DNA of 64,000 nucleotides from Herminiimonas arsenicoxydans (GCA_000026125.1 CU207211.1:3224001-3288000), one strand, 5' to 3'; positions 9,007-16,936 are shown, counted from the first letter of the stretch. The notes: generated by a model not told the origin, from the letters alone. Translations and numbers: made by a program.

Positions 9007-9168
9007 CGGCAACTGAAATTAAAAAGCGCATCGTGCCTGTTCCGCACGATGCGCTTTCAACCTGCTTTCAACGCCTCACAAATACAAGCCGAAGACCAGC
9101 CAAATACTGCCCGGATACAGCGGCTGATTATTTGGCATCGCGAATACGTTCGATCAGCAGATCGCCGT
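9007..9168. repeat. Right direct repeat flanking the prp island
   Basis: Partner of 1361-1500. It begins with CGGCAACTGAAATT, which equals the last codons of the YbaN-like gene but here is non-coding because prpE ended at 8980. It then carries the same terminator and the true 3' end of the isocitrate dehydrogenase gene. Each junction therefore keeps one end of a neighbour: ybaN intact on the left, isocitrate dehydrogenase intact on the right. Confidence 0.85.
9023..9057. terminator. Bidirectional terminator between prpE and isocitrate dehydrogenase
   Basis: 14-bp stem AAAGCGCATCGTGC (9023-9036) with GCACGATGCGCTTT (9044-9057), 7-base loop. A/T runs at both ends let it serve prpE on the plus strand and the convergent dehydrogenase gene on the minus strand. 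It is nearly identical to the element at 1379-1407. Confidence 0.85.
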
Positions 9169-10174
9169 ATTTGGAAGTCGATACGGTACCGCCCAGATCG
9201 AAGGTGCGGCCGCTTTCCGTGCTCAATACGGAATCGATGGCATCGCGCAAAAGCCCGGCCTGTGTGTTCAAACCCTTGTGCTCCAGCATCAATGCGGCTG
9301 CCAGCAGGAGCGCGGTTGGATTGGCCATGCCTTTGCCTGCGATATCCGGCGCAGAACCATGCACTGCCTCAAAAATGGCCGTACGTTCACCGATATTCGC
9401 ACCCGGCGCCATGCCCAGGCCGCCCACCAGACCGGCGATTTGATCGGACAGGATGTCGCCGAACAGATTGGTGGAAACGATAACGTCAAACTGCCAGGGA
9501 TTGAGCACCAGTTGCATCGCGCAGGCATCGACGATGCGATCATCGAACTCGACTTGATTGGCATAATTGAGACCGACCTGCTTCGCGGTTTCCAGGAACA
9601 GGCCCGTCAATGCCTTCAGCACATTGGCCTTGTGCACGATGGTGACTTTTTTGCGATTGTTGCGCACCGCATAGTCGAATGCGAACTTGGAAATACGACG
9701 GCTGCCGGCGCGGGTATTGATGCCGGTCGCCATCGCCACTGCGTGTGCATCGTCGCCGATAGGTACGTAGTGTTCGTGCCCGACGTACAGGCCTTCCAGA
9801 TTCTCGCGCACCAGCACCAGATCGATTTTTTCGTAACGACCGCCCGGCACGATGGTGCGCGCAGGACGCACATTCGCATATAGCTGGAAGGTTTCACGCA
9901 GGCGCACATTGACGGAGCGGAAGCCGCCACCGATAGGCGTGCTCAGCGGGCCTTTCAGCGCAAGGCCGGTACGGGTGATGCTGTCGAGCGTCACTTGCGG
10001 CAGCAGATCGCCGCTTTTTTCCAGCGCATTGACGCCGGCTTGTTGTGTTTCCCATGCGAATGGATTGCCGAGCGCATCAAACACGCGCACAACCACATCA
10101 ACGATTTCAGGGCCAATACCATCACCGGGAATAAGCGTCACCGGAATTTGCTGCTGCGTGCTGCTGTTAGGCAT
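9128..10174 (-). CDS. NAD-dependent isocitrate dehydrogenase
   Basis: Beta-decarboxylating dehydrogenase of 348 residues, most like the NAD-type isocitrate dehydrogenases of proteobacteria, converting isocitrate to 2-oxoglutarate. The substrate loop [18 protein letters not shown], with Ser and three Arg contacts, is isocitrate-type rather than leucine-pathway type. Metal-binding and nucleotide segments [11 protein letters not shown] and [20 protein letters not shown] follow. Homoisocitrate or tartrate dehydrogenase activity is less likely but not excluded. The gene converges on prpE; its last codons are duplicated next to prpR. Its promoter region (10175-10300) contains a palindrome. Confidence 0.85.
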   Translation of the reverse strand: MPNSSTQQQIPVTLIPGDGIGPEIVDVVVRVFDALGNPFAWETQQAGVNALEKSGDLLPQVTLDSITRTGLALKGPLSTPIGGGFRSVNVRLRETFQLYANVRPARTIVPGGRYEKIDLVLVRENLEGLYVGHEHYVPIGDDAHAVAMATGINTRAGSRRISKFAFDYAVRNNRKKVTIVHKANVLKALTGLFLETAKQVGLNYANQVEFDDRIVDACAMQLVLNPWQFDVIVSTNLFGDILSDQIAGLVGGLGMAPGANIGERTAIFEAVHGSAPDIAGKGMANPTALLLAAALMLEHKGLNTQAGLLRDAIDSVLSTESGRTFDLGGTVSTSKYGDLLIERIRDAK

Positions 10175-10269
10175 GTTGTGTCCTATCCATGATCAAGATA
10201 ATTTGAGCGCGTGAGCTTTGAGTAAAAGCACTTTGTGTAAAAGTCGCGAGACGTAGTTTAACTCAAATG

Positions 10270-10288
10270 TCTTATGTCATATATAAGA
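10270..10288. promoter_or_regulatory. Palindrome in the icd-like promoter region
   Basis: TCTTAT (10270-10275) and ATAAGA (10283-10288) are perfect 6-bp arms around a 7-base centre. It lies about 96 bp upstream of the dehydrogenase start. Shape and length suit a dimeric repressor of the GntR type; the binding protein is not known. Confidence 0.35.
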
Positions 10289-10345
10289 GTTGAAAATTTT
10301 TATGACGGAATGAATTTTTTGGCAAGATTGCAAATTGACAAACCA

Positions 10346-10380
10346 AGCCCAGGTCAAGACAGTGTCTTTGCGCCTGGGCT
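10346..10380. other. Two-tier stem-loop upstream of the OsmC-like gene
   Basis: Outer stem AGCCCAGG (10346-10353) with CCTGGGCT (10373-10380), inner stem AAGAC (10356-10360) with GTCTT (10364-10368), loop AGT and a small asymmetric internal loop. It is not followed by a U run, so a simple terminator is unlikely. It could be a leader structure for the downstream gene or a chance palindrome. Confidence 0.35.
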
Positions 10381-10513
10381 ATAGTGATATCGCGCTTGTT
10401 CTGTTGCAGACAAGCAGATGCCAGACCGCTTATACCGGGACGCAATCGCTGGCACTCCAACGCCGGTGCTCAACCCACCTATCAATCACGCATAAAACTG
10501 AAGGGCATTACAG

Positions 10514-10897
10514 ATGGAAATCAAAGTAACAAAAGGCGCAGGCAAGCTGCAACACATCGTCCAGGCCGGTCCACATACACTGATCGCCGATGCACCCTCC
10601 GCTTTCGGCGGCGAAGATGCCGGCTTTGTACCGCACGATCTGCTGGCAGCCGCACTGGGCGCCTGCACCGCAGTCACGCTGAACATGTATGCCGGCCGCA
10701 AGGAAATCCCGCTGGAAAAAGTCGATGTGACGGTCGTCGCTGCCGAACAGGATGGCGTCTATGTATTCAACCGCGCGCTGCACTATCACGGCAATCTGAG
10801 CACCGAGCAAAAGGAAAACCTGAACAAGATCGCCGATAAATGTCCGGTACATAAAGCCCTGTCCGGCGAGATCAGGATCATTACGCAAGCCAACTAA
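10514..10897 (+). CDS. OsmC/Ohr family protein
   Basis: Small protein of 127 residues of the OsmC superfamily, thiol peroxidases that reduce organic hydroperoxides. The family core GFVPHDLLAAALGACTAVTLNMYA (residues 36-59) carries one expected cysteine (Cys51); the second sits at ADKCPVHKALSGEI (Cys109). Both redox positions are therefore present. The ATG follows GAAGGGCATTACAG. It runs in the same direction as the pirin gene, 17 bp downstream, and both may serve oxidative stress defence. Confidence 0.85.
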   Translation: MEIKVTKGAGKLQHIVQAGPHTLIADAPSAFGGEDAGFVPHDLLAAALGACTAVTLNMYAGRKEIPLEKVDVTVVAAEQDGVYVFNRALHYHGNLSTEQKENLNKIADKCPVHKALSGEIRIITQAN

Positions 10898-10914
10898 CCA
10901 AGTCTGGACAGATC

Positions 10915-11832
10915 ATGGATACCGAACCAAGCGCACTGGAAACCATCGTCATCCCGCGTACGCGCGATCTCGGCGACAACTTTGAAGTACGGCGCGCCTT
11001 GCCGACTGCACAGAAGCGCATGGTCGGTCCTTTTGTCTTTCTCGACCAGATGGGGCCGCATGCATTTGTGGCCGGGCGCGGGCTCGATGTGCGGCCCCAT
11101 CCGCACATCGGCCTCGCCACCGTCACGTATCTGTACGATGGCGAAATCGTGCATCGCGACAGTCTCGGTTCACTGCAGACTATCCAGCCGGGCGCCGTCA
11201 ACTGGATGACGGCCGGCAGCGGCATCGTGCATTCGGAACGCACCGGCGCCGCATTGCGCGCCAACGGTTCGTCGCTGTACGGCTTGCAATGCTGGGTTGC
11301 ACTACCCAAAAAATACGAAGAGGTCGCGCCCGCTTTCGAGCACACGGCGGCCGATCAGTTACCGGTCATCGAAGGCGATGGCGCCACGGCAAAAATTATT
11401 GCCGGCAGTTTTTTCGGCAAAAAATCGCCGGTCGCCACCCTGTCCGATCTGTTTTACGTTGATGTGCAACTGCAGGCGGGTGCAAGGCTGGATATACCAG
11501 CCGAATATCCGGAACAGGCGATGTATGTGATCGAAGGCCAGCTCGATCTGGGTCGCGATGGCATGTTCAATGCCGGCCAGCTGCTGGTGCTGAAGGCAAA
11601 TACGACTGTCACCCTGCGTGGCGCCGGGCCGGGCATCACCAAACTGATGCTGCTGGGCGGCGAACCCATGGATGGTTCGCGCTATCTGTCCTGGAATTTC
11701 GTGTCGAGTTCTGTCGAACGGCTGGAGCAGGCCAGGGAAGACTGGCAGCAACGCCGCTTTGCCGACGTGCCGGGTGAAACCGAATTCATTCCGATGCCGG
11801 ACATTCCCGGCAAACCCGTCGGCTATCCCTGA
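10915..11832 (+). CDS. Pirin family protein
   Basis: Bicupin protein of 305 residues of the pirin family. The N-terminal cupin contains the metal ligands in RPHPHIGLATVTYLYDGEIVHRDSLGS and GSGIVHSE, as in pirins with quercetinase activity or regulatory roles. The C-terminal cupin (LDIPAEYPEQAMYVIEGQLDLG) lacks obvious metal ligands, also typical. The true substrate is unknown. The gene lies 17 bp after the OsmC-like gene and converges on the GFA-type gene. Confidence 0.88.
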   Translation: MDTEPSALETIVIPRTRDLGDNFEVRRALPTAQKRMVGPFVFLDQMGPHAFVAGRGLDVRPHPHIGLATVTYLYDGEIVHRDSLGSLQTIQPGAVNWMTAGSGIVHSERTGAALRANGSSLYGLQCWVALPKKYEEVAPAFEHTAADQLPVIEGDGATAKIIAGSFFGKKSPVATLSDLFYVDVQLQAGARLDIPAEYPEQAMYVIEGQLDLGRDGMFNAGQLLVLKANTTVTLRGAGPGITKLMLLGGEPMDGSRYLSWNFVSSSVERLEQAREDWQQRRFADVPGETEFIPMPDIPGKPVGYP

Positions 11833-11841
11833 AGCGGCACC

Positions 11842-12189
11842 TTACACATTCTTGCCGTCATAGTGATGATGCGGCAGCGTGGAGGTATCTATATTTTCCA
11901 GGCAGCGCGTATTGATCGCGGCGATCTCCTTGCCAGATGGATCCTTGCCGAAGGAAAAGGGCTGGCAACCGCAAATCGGGCAAAAGTGATGCGCAATCAC
12001 CTGCTTGTTGAACTTGTAGACGCTTGATTCGTTTTCGCCGGCAACAAAAGCAAACTTGGTACGCGGCACAAACCACAGCAAGCTGCCCTTGCGACTGCAC
12101 AACGAGCAATTGCATTCGACGACCTGCCTGATTTCGCCTTCCGCCGTAAACGCCAGCCTGCCGCAATGACACGATCCCCGATATTGCAT
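11842..12189 (-). CDS. GFA/CENP-V type zinc protein
   Basis: 115-residue member of the glutathione-dependent formaldehyde-activating enzyme family. Zinc ligands appear as SCHCG (6-10), CNCSLC (27-32) and FCPICGC. Family members bind glutathione adducts, but activity with formaldehyde is doubtful for most homologues. The ATG at 12189 is chosen because GAAGGAG lies 8 bases upstream; the longer open frame to 12336 has no such signal and overlaps the next gene. Last gene of a minus-strand run after the GGDEF gene. Confidence 0.8.
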   Translation of the reverse strand: MQYRGSCHCGRLAFTAEGEIRQVVECNCSLCSRKGSLLWFVPRTKFAFVAGENESSVYKFNKQVIAHHFCPICGCQPFSFGKDPSGKEIAAINTRCLENIDTSTLPHHHYDGKNV

Positions 12190-12244
12190 CGCCGTCTCCT
12201 TCGCCATCAATGGCATCAAGGCAGCACAACTGCCGCCATATTTT

Positions 12245-12952
12245 TTACAGCATGTCCGGATCGAAATCGGGCAATGCCGCTTCCAGTTGCGCACTGGAAC
12301 CCGGCCCCTGCATTTTCGCCATGGCCAGCGCTTCACTGGCGCGGCGCATCATTTGTTCTGCGGTATCGCCGGCGAAATTGGTCGTCAGGCCGCTGGAAAA
12401 TGTTACTGCCAAACCCGGTGCAATATCGTCCCAGTTCAGGTCTGAGACTGCTTTAGTCAGTCGTGCGATCGCCTTGTCGCTTTGATCCAGCCACGTGGTT
12501 GGCAGGATCAGTGCAAATTCATTGTCGCCTATGCGGCCAAACGAATCCAGTGTACGGATCAATGCCAGCACTGCCTGCGCCAGATTTTCAAGTATGCGAT
12601 TGCCCTGCTCGCTGCCGTGCTGCTGATTCAATGCATGGAACTGATCGACGGCAATCACGGCAAAGGAAAACGGATGGCCGGTGCGTTTGGCGCGATCGAG
12701 TTCGGCATCCAGCTTTTGCACCAGGCCGCGCCGATTCAGCGCACCCGTCAATTCATCATGCGTTGCCACCGCGCTCAGGGTTTCCAGCGCAGCCTGCAAG
12801 CCATCGGCTATCGCCGCCATCGCGCTGCCGGCTCTGGCTTGTTCAAGCAGACTGTTCAACTGCATCGTCAAATGACGAATATCCTGCATGGGATAAGTGC
12901 GCACATGCTCTCCGTAAGTATGAAACAGGCGTATGGAAACAGCGGCTTTCAT
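12245..12952 (-). CDS. GGDEF-domain protein with degenerate signature
   Basis: Cytoplasmic protein of about 235 residues with a C-terminal GGDEF domain (DELTGALNRRGL ... FGRIGDNEFALILP). The catalytic signature reads GDNEF rather than GGDEF or GGEEF, so diguanylate cyclase activity is doubtful. An RxxD motif (RTLD) stands five residues before it, the place of the inhibitory I-site, so the protein may be a c-di-GMP receptor. The N-terminal 70 residues are helical. The start is uncertain: ATGs at 12979, 12952 and 12889 are all possible and none has a clear ribosome binding site. Confidence 0.75.
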   Translation of the reverse strand: MKAAVSIRLFHTYGEHVRTYPMQDIRHLTMQLNSLLEQARAGSAMAAIADGLQAALETLSAVATHDELTGALNRRGLVQKLDAELDRAKRTGHPFSFAVIAVDQFHALNQQHGSEQGNRILENLAQAVLALIRTLDSFGRIGDNEFALILPTTWLDQSDKAIARLTKAVSDLNWDDIAPGLAVTFSSGLTTNFAGDTAEQMMRRASEALAMAKMQGPGSSAQLEAALPDFDPDML

Positions 12953-13124
12953 TGTCGTAATTATTTTTCTCATTGGCAATGTACTTCACAGCCGGCCACG
13001 CAAAACGCACGATTCTGTCGCAAAAATACGCCGAATTTCAACTGTGGCGAAGCGCAAGGTGCGCAGCGATTACGACGGGAAGCCGGCAGATAGGCGCCAG
13101 CCATGCGGGAGAAACTGCGGATGT

Positions 13125-13928
13125 TTATTGCGGCTTGCCGTCCAGCTGTTCGTAGACGACATGGGCAATGCGCGCCAGCTCGCCCTTGTTGATGCCGCCC
13201 GACAGTGCATAACCGAATTTGCCGTCTATCCAGTAAAACACATTGACTGCGCCTTGCTGCGCAAAGCGGAAACCGGTGTCCCTGCTCTGCGCCTGATCGG
13301 TGGAGACATACAGGGTCAAACGCTGGCCGCCCGCTTCCTGATACATGAATTGCGCCACCGGGCTGCCGCTCTCGCCCGGCAGCAGGCGTCCACCCACCAG
13401 TTCGTAACCCAGCTGACCCAATTTGGGCGGATGCATATCCGCACCGGTGCGCTTGGACAGCCAGGCAACCAGCTGGTCTTCCTGATCGGCGCCGATTTCA
13501 ACCGGACGCCGCACGTCCGGCGTATAGACGCCATGCGCAATCACCGCCTGTCGCGCGAAGCCGGCAAGCATCAGCTGCTCATGGGCATTTTTTACCGAAG
13601 ATCCTGCCAGCATGCCTGTTTGCGTGGCCCCGTGCAGCATCCAGCCGCCAGCGCCGCTGACGATGGCTATCAGCAAACCGGCGGCATAACGCGCGAATTG
13701 CGCCGAACGATTCACCAGGCCAGCCGACAGGCGTGACGGCACCGGCTCGTCGAGCACCGGATTGAACAGCTCGCGCAAGGCTGCGTTCTGCGCGCGATAA
13801 GCCTGCATGCGCGCCAACTCCTCCGGCCGGGCAGCCAGATAGGCAGCGACCTCTGCGCTGCGCGCTGCGCTCAGCACACCATCGACATAGGCATGCAGAT
13901 CTGCTTCAGTCACCGCAAGCTGATTCAT
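13125..13928 (-). CDS. Membrane anti-sigma factor
   Basis: 267 residues: a short cytoplasmic N-terminal region (EADLHAYVDGVLSAARSAEVAAYLAARPEELARMQAYRAQNAALRELF) of the anti-sigma type, one transmembrane helix near residues 78-97 (ARYAAGLLIAIVSGAGGWML), then a periplasmic domain of about 170 residues. No HC3 zinc motif is visible in the N-terminus. It lies 10 bp downstream of the ECF sigma factor gene, the usual arrangement for a sigma/anti-sigma pair. The ATG follows AAGGG. The signal sensed cannot be read from the sequence. Confidence 0.85.
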   Translation of the reverse strand: MNQLAVTEADLHAYVDGVLSAARSAEVAAYLAARPEELARMQAYRAQNAALRELFNPVLDEPVPSRLSAGLVNRSAQFARYAAGLLIAIVSGAGGWMLHGATQTGMLAGSSVKNAHEQLMLAGFARQAVIAHGVYTPDVRRPVEIGADQEDQLVAWLSKRTGADMHPPKLGQLGYELVGGRLLPGESGSPVAQFMYQEAGGQRLTLYVSTDQAQSRDTGFRFAQQGAVNVFYWIDGKFGYALSGGINKGELARIAHVVYEQLDGKPQ

Positions 13929-13938
13929 TTGACGACCC

Positions 13939-14445
13939 TTATTTGACTACCTTTAATGGCAACACGACAGTTCGCCCTTCCATATGTGCGCGCAATTTTT
14001 GCCGCGCGCGCGACAGACGCGACATCACTGTACCCAGAGGCAAACCGAGTGTTGTCGCCACTTCTTCATAAGACATTTCTTCCAGCGCCACCAGCAACAG
14101 GATTTCCCGCTGCTCGGGCGGCAAGGTCGCCAGTGCGGATTGCAGATCGCGCATTTCCAGACCATCGGCTTGCGTCGCCTTGCTCGTCGGCAGCGGCGTG
14201 TCGTCATCCAGTACTTCCGTCATGATGCCCGGGCGACGCACCTGATCGATATGCAGGTTGTGCATGATGCCGAACAGCCACGCGCGCATATCGCTGCCGC
14301 GCTGCCATGACGACAGCTTTTTCCAGCCGCGCTCCATCGTGTCCTGCACCAGATCGTCGGCGCCCGTGCGCTCACCGATCAGCGCACGGGCGTAACGACG
14401 CAGGCGCGGGATGCACGCAATCAGCCGATCGCGTTCATCCTGCAT
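13939..14445 (-). CDS. ECF-family RNA polymerase sigma factor
   Basis: Sigma-70 family factor of 168 residues with only regions 2 (GADDLVQDTMERGWKKLSSWQRGSDMRAWLFGIMHNLHIDQVRR) and 4 (LATLPPEQREILLLVALEEMSYEEVATTLGLPLGTVMSRLSRARQKLR). The ATG at 14445 is preferred to the GTG at 14457 because GGAG falls six bases before it. It is followed directly by its anti-sigma gene and preceded by a small exported protein gene, so the three probably form one autoregulated operon. Confidence 0.92.
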   Translation of the reverse strand: MQDERDRLIACIPRLRRYARALIGERTGADDLVQDTMERGWKKLSSWQRGSDMRAWLFGIMHNLHIDQVRRPGIMTEVLDDDTPLPTSKATQADGLEMRDLQSALATLPPEQREILLLVALEEMSYEEVATTLGLPLGTVMSRLSRARQKLRAHMEGRTVVLPLKVVK

Positions 14446-14489
14446 GACTGGCTCCACGAATGTGCGGCAAAAATGGCATCAGGGCGGGC

Positions 14490-14864
14490 TTAGTCCTTGA
14501 CCACGTGCCAGATATCCTTGACGTTATCGCCGTTGCGATCGCCGGCTTTCTTGTCAGCTGCAAACAGGTACAACGGCTTGCCCTTGTAAGCCAATTGCGC
14601 CGAACCGTCGTCCCGCGTCACGATGGAATACGGTGGCGTGGGTTTGACATCCTTGGCGGAAACCGGCGGCCAGTTGGCGGTGCAGGGGCCGTTGCAGGTG
14701 CTTTTACCGCTATCTGCGACGTCCTTGTCGAAGGTGTAAACGGTCATGCCGGTGCTGGTGACGAGAATACCGTCGACTTTTTTGACAGGGACGGTTTGCG
14801 CGAAGCTGGCGCTGGAAAGAAGCAAAGCGGCGATGGCAGAGAACAGAATCAGTGAGCGTTTCAT
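14490..14864 (-). CDS. Small exported COG4315-type protein
   Basis: 124 residues, with a signal peptide (MKRSLILFSAIAALLLSSASFA, cleavage before Gln) and a secreted part with the repeat-like pattern TSTGMTVYTFDKDVADSGKSTCNGPCTANWPP and YKGKPLYLFAADKKAGD. This two-motif pattern is known from a family of small secreted proteins often encoded with ECF sigma factors; no enzymatic role is known. The two cysteines probably form a disulfide. The ATG follows AAAGGAG. The sigma factor gene lies 44 bp downstream, so it is likely the first gene of that operon. Confidence 0.8.
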   Translation of the reverse strand: MKRSLILFSAIAALLLSSASFAQTVPVKKVDGILVTSTGMTVYTFDKDVADSGKSTCNGPCTANWPPVSAKDVKPTPPYSIVTRDDGSAQLAYKGKPLYLFAADKKAGDRNGDNVKDIWHVVKD

Positions 14865-14976
14865 GTTGCAACTCCTTTTCGATAAGGTGAATGAACCGGC
14901 AAGGCGACAGGAAAAGATTCCTGCCCAATCTCGCCATCTACGTCGGAAAACACAGCGATGCGCTGATACCGAGGTA

Positions 14977-15001
14977 AACGATGATGCGACAGATTTATTC
15001 C
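14977..15001 (-). promoter_or_regulatory. Candidate ECF promoter GGAAT-N16-CGTT
   Basis: On the minus strand GGAAT (plus 14997-15001), 16 bases, then CGTT (plus 14977-14980). Shape and spacing match the GGAA-type ECF promoters. It lies about 113 bp upstream of the small exported protein gene and would allow the sigma factor to control its own operon. Inference from pattern and position only. Confidence 0.5.
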
Positions 15002-15171
15002 ATCGAAACAAAAATATTTTTCACCTTGCCGGTTGCCGCACACGCACTACATTGATCGACATGAACGCAAACCATCTACTGCCCTGTATGACTGCGGCAC
15101 GGTAAATTTCCTCCAGGCATGTTTTACGCAAAAATGAGTGCGCGCAGAAAAATCACATAGTCTTAACAAGT

Positions 15172-15249
15172 TACGTACTATCCACAAAAATCTTACGTGG
15201 TATCCACAATTCTTATTTTTTATCGCGGCGCGAATACGTGATATCCACA
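15172..15249 (+). repeat. Three direct 15-bp repeats TACGTRNTATCCACA
   Basis: Copies: TACGTACTATCCACA (15172-15186), TACGTGGTATCCACA (15194-15208), TACGTGATATCCACA (15235-15249). Only positions 6 and 7 vary. Centre-to-centre spacings are 22 and 41 bp, about two and four helical turns, so all three face the same side of DNA. This is the pattern of an operator array. The core resembles a DnaA box with its first base wrong in each copy, but the conserved TACGT extension argues for another protein. Confidence 0.8.
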
Positions 15250-15434
15250 TGCTGAATATCTTATTTTCGCAACGTAAACCCTAGCAACTCATACGCCATT
15301 CTCGGATAGTAGCGTCGTTGAATTGAATAAACACGAACCGTGCATATCCGTTCAGATAGCTTGCAAATTTTTCTGGCAGATAGTTGCGGTTGTAAATGAT
15401 CGACTTGAATCATCCGTTGTTTATTGCAACGAGG

Positions 15435-15454
15435 GCACGTGTAGTCAGACGTGC
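15435..15454. promoter_or_regulatory. Inverted repeat GCACGT-N8-ACGTGC before oxlT
   Basis: Perfect 6-bp arms 34 bp upstream of the antiporter start, within the likely leader. It shares the ACGT core with the three upstream repeats. It could be an operator or a leader hairpin near the ribosome binding site GAGAAGG. Confidence 0.4.
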
Positions 15455-15487
15455 ATTTTCATACTTGAGAGTTGAGAGAAGGCAAAT

Positions 15488-16756
15488 ATGAGTGAAGCCA
15501 TTAATCGTCCTGCGTCATACCGCTGGACACAATTGATCCTGGGGATCATCGCCATGGCGATGATCGCAAACTTGCAATACGGCTGGACATTGTTCGTCGA
15601 TCCGATTGCAGCCAAGCATGGCTGGAGCCGCGCTGCAATTCAGGTCGCATTCACGATTTTCGTGTTGACCGAAACATGGTTGGTACCTATTGAAGGCTGG
15701 TTCGTCGATAAATTCGGCCCACGTCCTGTTGTTATCGTTGGCGGTGTGTTGTGCGGCCTCGGCTGGTTCATCAACTCCTTCGCCGATTCACTGGCTCTGC
15801 TGTACCTTGCTGCTGTCATCAGCGGTATCGGCGCAGGCGCTGTGTACGGTACTTGCGTGGGTAACGCGTTGAAATGGTTCCCGGACCGTCGCGGTCTGGC
15901 CGCCGGCTTGACCGCTGCCGGCTTCGGCGCCGGTTCCGCTGTCACCATCATTCCTATCTCGGCAATGATCGCTACCCGCGGCTACCAGGATGCGTTCCTG
16001 TACTTCGGTATCGGCCAGGGCATCATCGTGGTTCTGGTTGCATTGTTCCTGAGCCGTGCTCCCGAGCACAAAAAAGGCGATGCAGTTGCCAACGTTCAGC
16101 AAACCAAACGCGAATACAAACCATCGGAAGTGTTGCGTGAGCCGGTTTTCTGGCTGATGTACCTGATGTTCGTGATGGTTGCAGCTGGCGGCCTGATGGC
16201 AACTGCGCAACTGGGTTCGATCGCACGTGACTTCAAGGTGTTCGACGTTCAAGTCAGCATGATGGGCCTCACATTGCCGGCACTGACATTTGCTCTGGCT
16301 ATCGACCGCGTATTGAACGGCCTGACCCGTCCATTCTTCGGCTGGGTATCGGATCAAATCGGTCGTGAGCCAACCATGTTCATCGCGTTTGCCATCGAAG
16401 CAGTCGGCATCCTGGCCCTGTTCCACTACGGCCATAACCCATTCGCATTCGTTATCCTGACCGGTATCGTGTTCTTTGCATGGGGCGAAATCTATTCGCT
16501 GTTCCCATCGACTTGCGCCGATACTTTCGGCAGCAAATACGCAACCGCCAATGCCGGCTTGCTGTACACGGCCAAAGGCACCGCTTCCCTGCTGGTTCCG
16601 CTGTCGGCAGTATTGGCCAGCGTAACCGGTGGCTGGTATGCCGTATTCCTGGTCGCAAGCGGATTGAATGCAGGCGCTGCCTTGCTGGCATGGTTTGTAT
16701 TGAAACCGATGCGCGCCAAGCACATGAGCAAACCAGCCATGACTGAATCGAAATAA
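15488..16756 (+). CDS. oxlT: Oxalate/formate antiporter, MFS family
   Basis: Inner-membrane major facilitator protein of 422 residues, close in length and pattern to OxlT of Oxalobacter formigenes. About 12 membrane segments are visible. Helix 8 carries an arginine in ALAIDRVLNGLTRPFFGW and helix 11 a lysine in GLLYTAKGTASLLVP, matching the two positive residues that bind oxalate in OxlT. The start follows GAGAAGGCAAAT. Codon choice looks more uniform than in neighbours, suggesting high expression. No oxalate decarboxylase or formyl-CoA transferase gene is adjacent; oxalate uptake for export of formate is the likely role. Confidence 0.85.
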   Translation: MSEAINRPASYRWTQLILGIIAMAMIANLQYGWTLFVDPIAAKHGWSRAAIQVAFTIFVLTETWLVPIEGWFVDKFGPRPVVIVGGVLCGLGWFINSFADSLALLYLAAVISGIGAGAVYGTCVGNALKWFPDRRGLAAGLTAAGFGAGSAVTIIPISAMIATRGYQDAFLYFGIGQGIIVVLVALFLSRAPEHKKGDAVANVQQTKREYKPSEVLREPVFWLMYLMFVMVAAGGLMATAQLGSIARDFKVFDVQVSMMGLTLPALTFALAIDRVLNGLTRPFFGWVSDQIGREPTMFIAFAIEAVGILALFHYGHNPFAFVILTGIVFFAWGEIYSLFPSTCADTFGSKYATANAGLLYTAKGTASLLVPLSAVLASVTGGWYAVFLVASGLNAGAALLAWFVLKPMRAKHMSKPAMTESK

Positions 16757-16781
16757 TCGATTCCTCTAGCTGCAAATCTTC

Positions 16782-16807
16782 AGACCGGCTCAGGCCGGTC
16801 TTTTTTT
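16782..16807 (+). terminator. Rho-independent terminator of oxlT
   Basis: AGACCGGC (16782-16789), loop TCAG, GCCGGTCT (16794-16801), followed by six more T residues. Classical terminator 26 bp after the antiporter stop. Confidence 0.92.
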
Positions 16808-16936
16808 GTCCGCATTTTTTCTTCCACATCCTGCCGTATCCAGCCCTTATGTGAGCCGTCGCACTCACTTTCCGCGCAAGTTCGGGTAGCATAGCCGGAC
16901 CCCACCATGCGCGCCGCTCACACGGCCACCCACTCC

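Larger units (their letters stand above)
10175..10513. other. 339-bp regulatory spacer between icd-like gene and osmC-like gene
   Basis: AT-rich divergent spacer without a gene. It holds an inverted repeat TCTTAT-N7-ATAAGA at 10270-10288, a possible operator for the minus-strand dehydrogenase gene, and a two-tier stem-loop at 10346-10380 on the osmC side. No confident promoter was found for either direction. Confidence 0.5.
14865..15487. other. 623-bp intergenic region upstream of the oxalate antiporter gene
   Basis: The longest non-coding stretch in the window. It carries the ECF promoter candidate near its left end, three 15-bp direct repeats at 15172-15249, and an inverted repeat at 15435-15454 just before the antiporter gene. 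No convincing ORF or structured RNA family was recognised. Confidence 0.6.

Noticed and set aside
15172..15249. Cluster of DnaA boxes (origin of replication)
   Set aside because: The core TATCCACA is one base short of a DnaA box in every copy, the conserved part extends into TACGT, and no dnaA, dnaN, gidA or AT-rich unwinding element is near.
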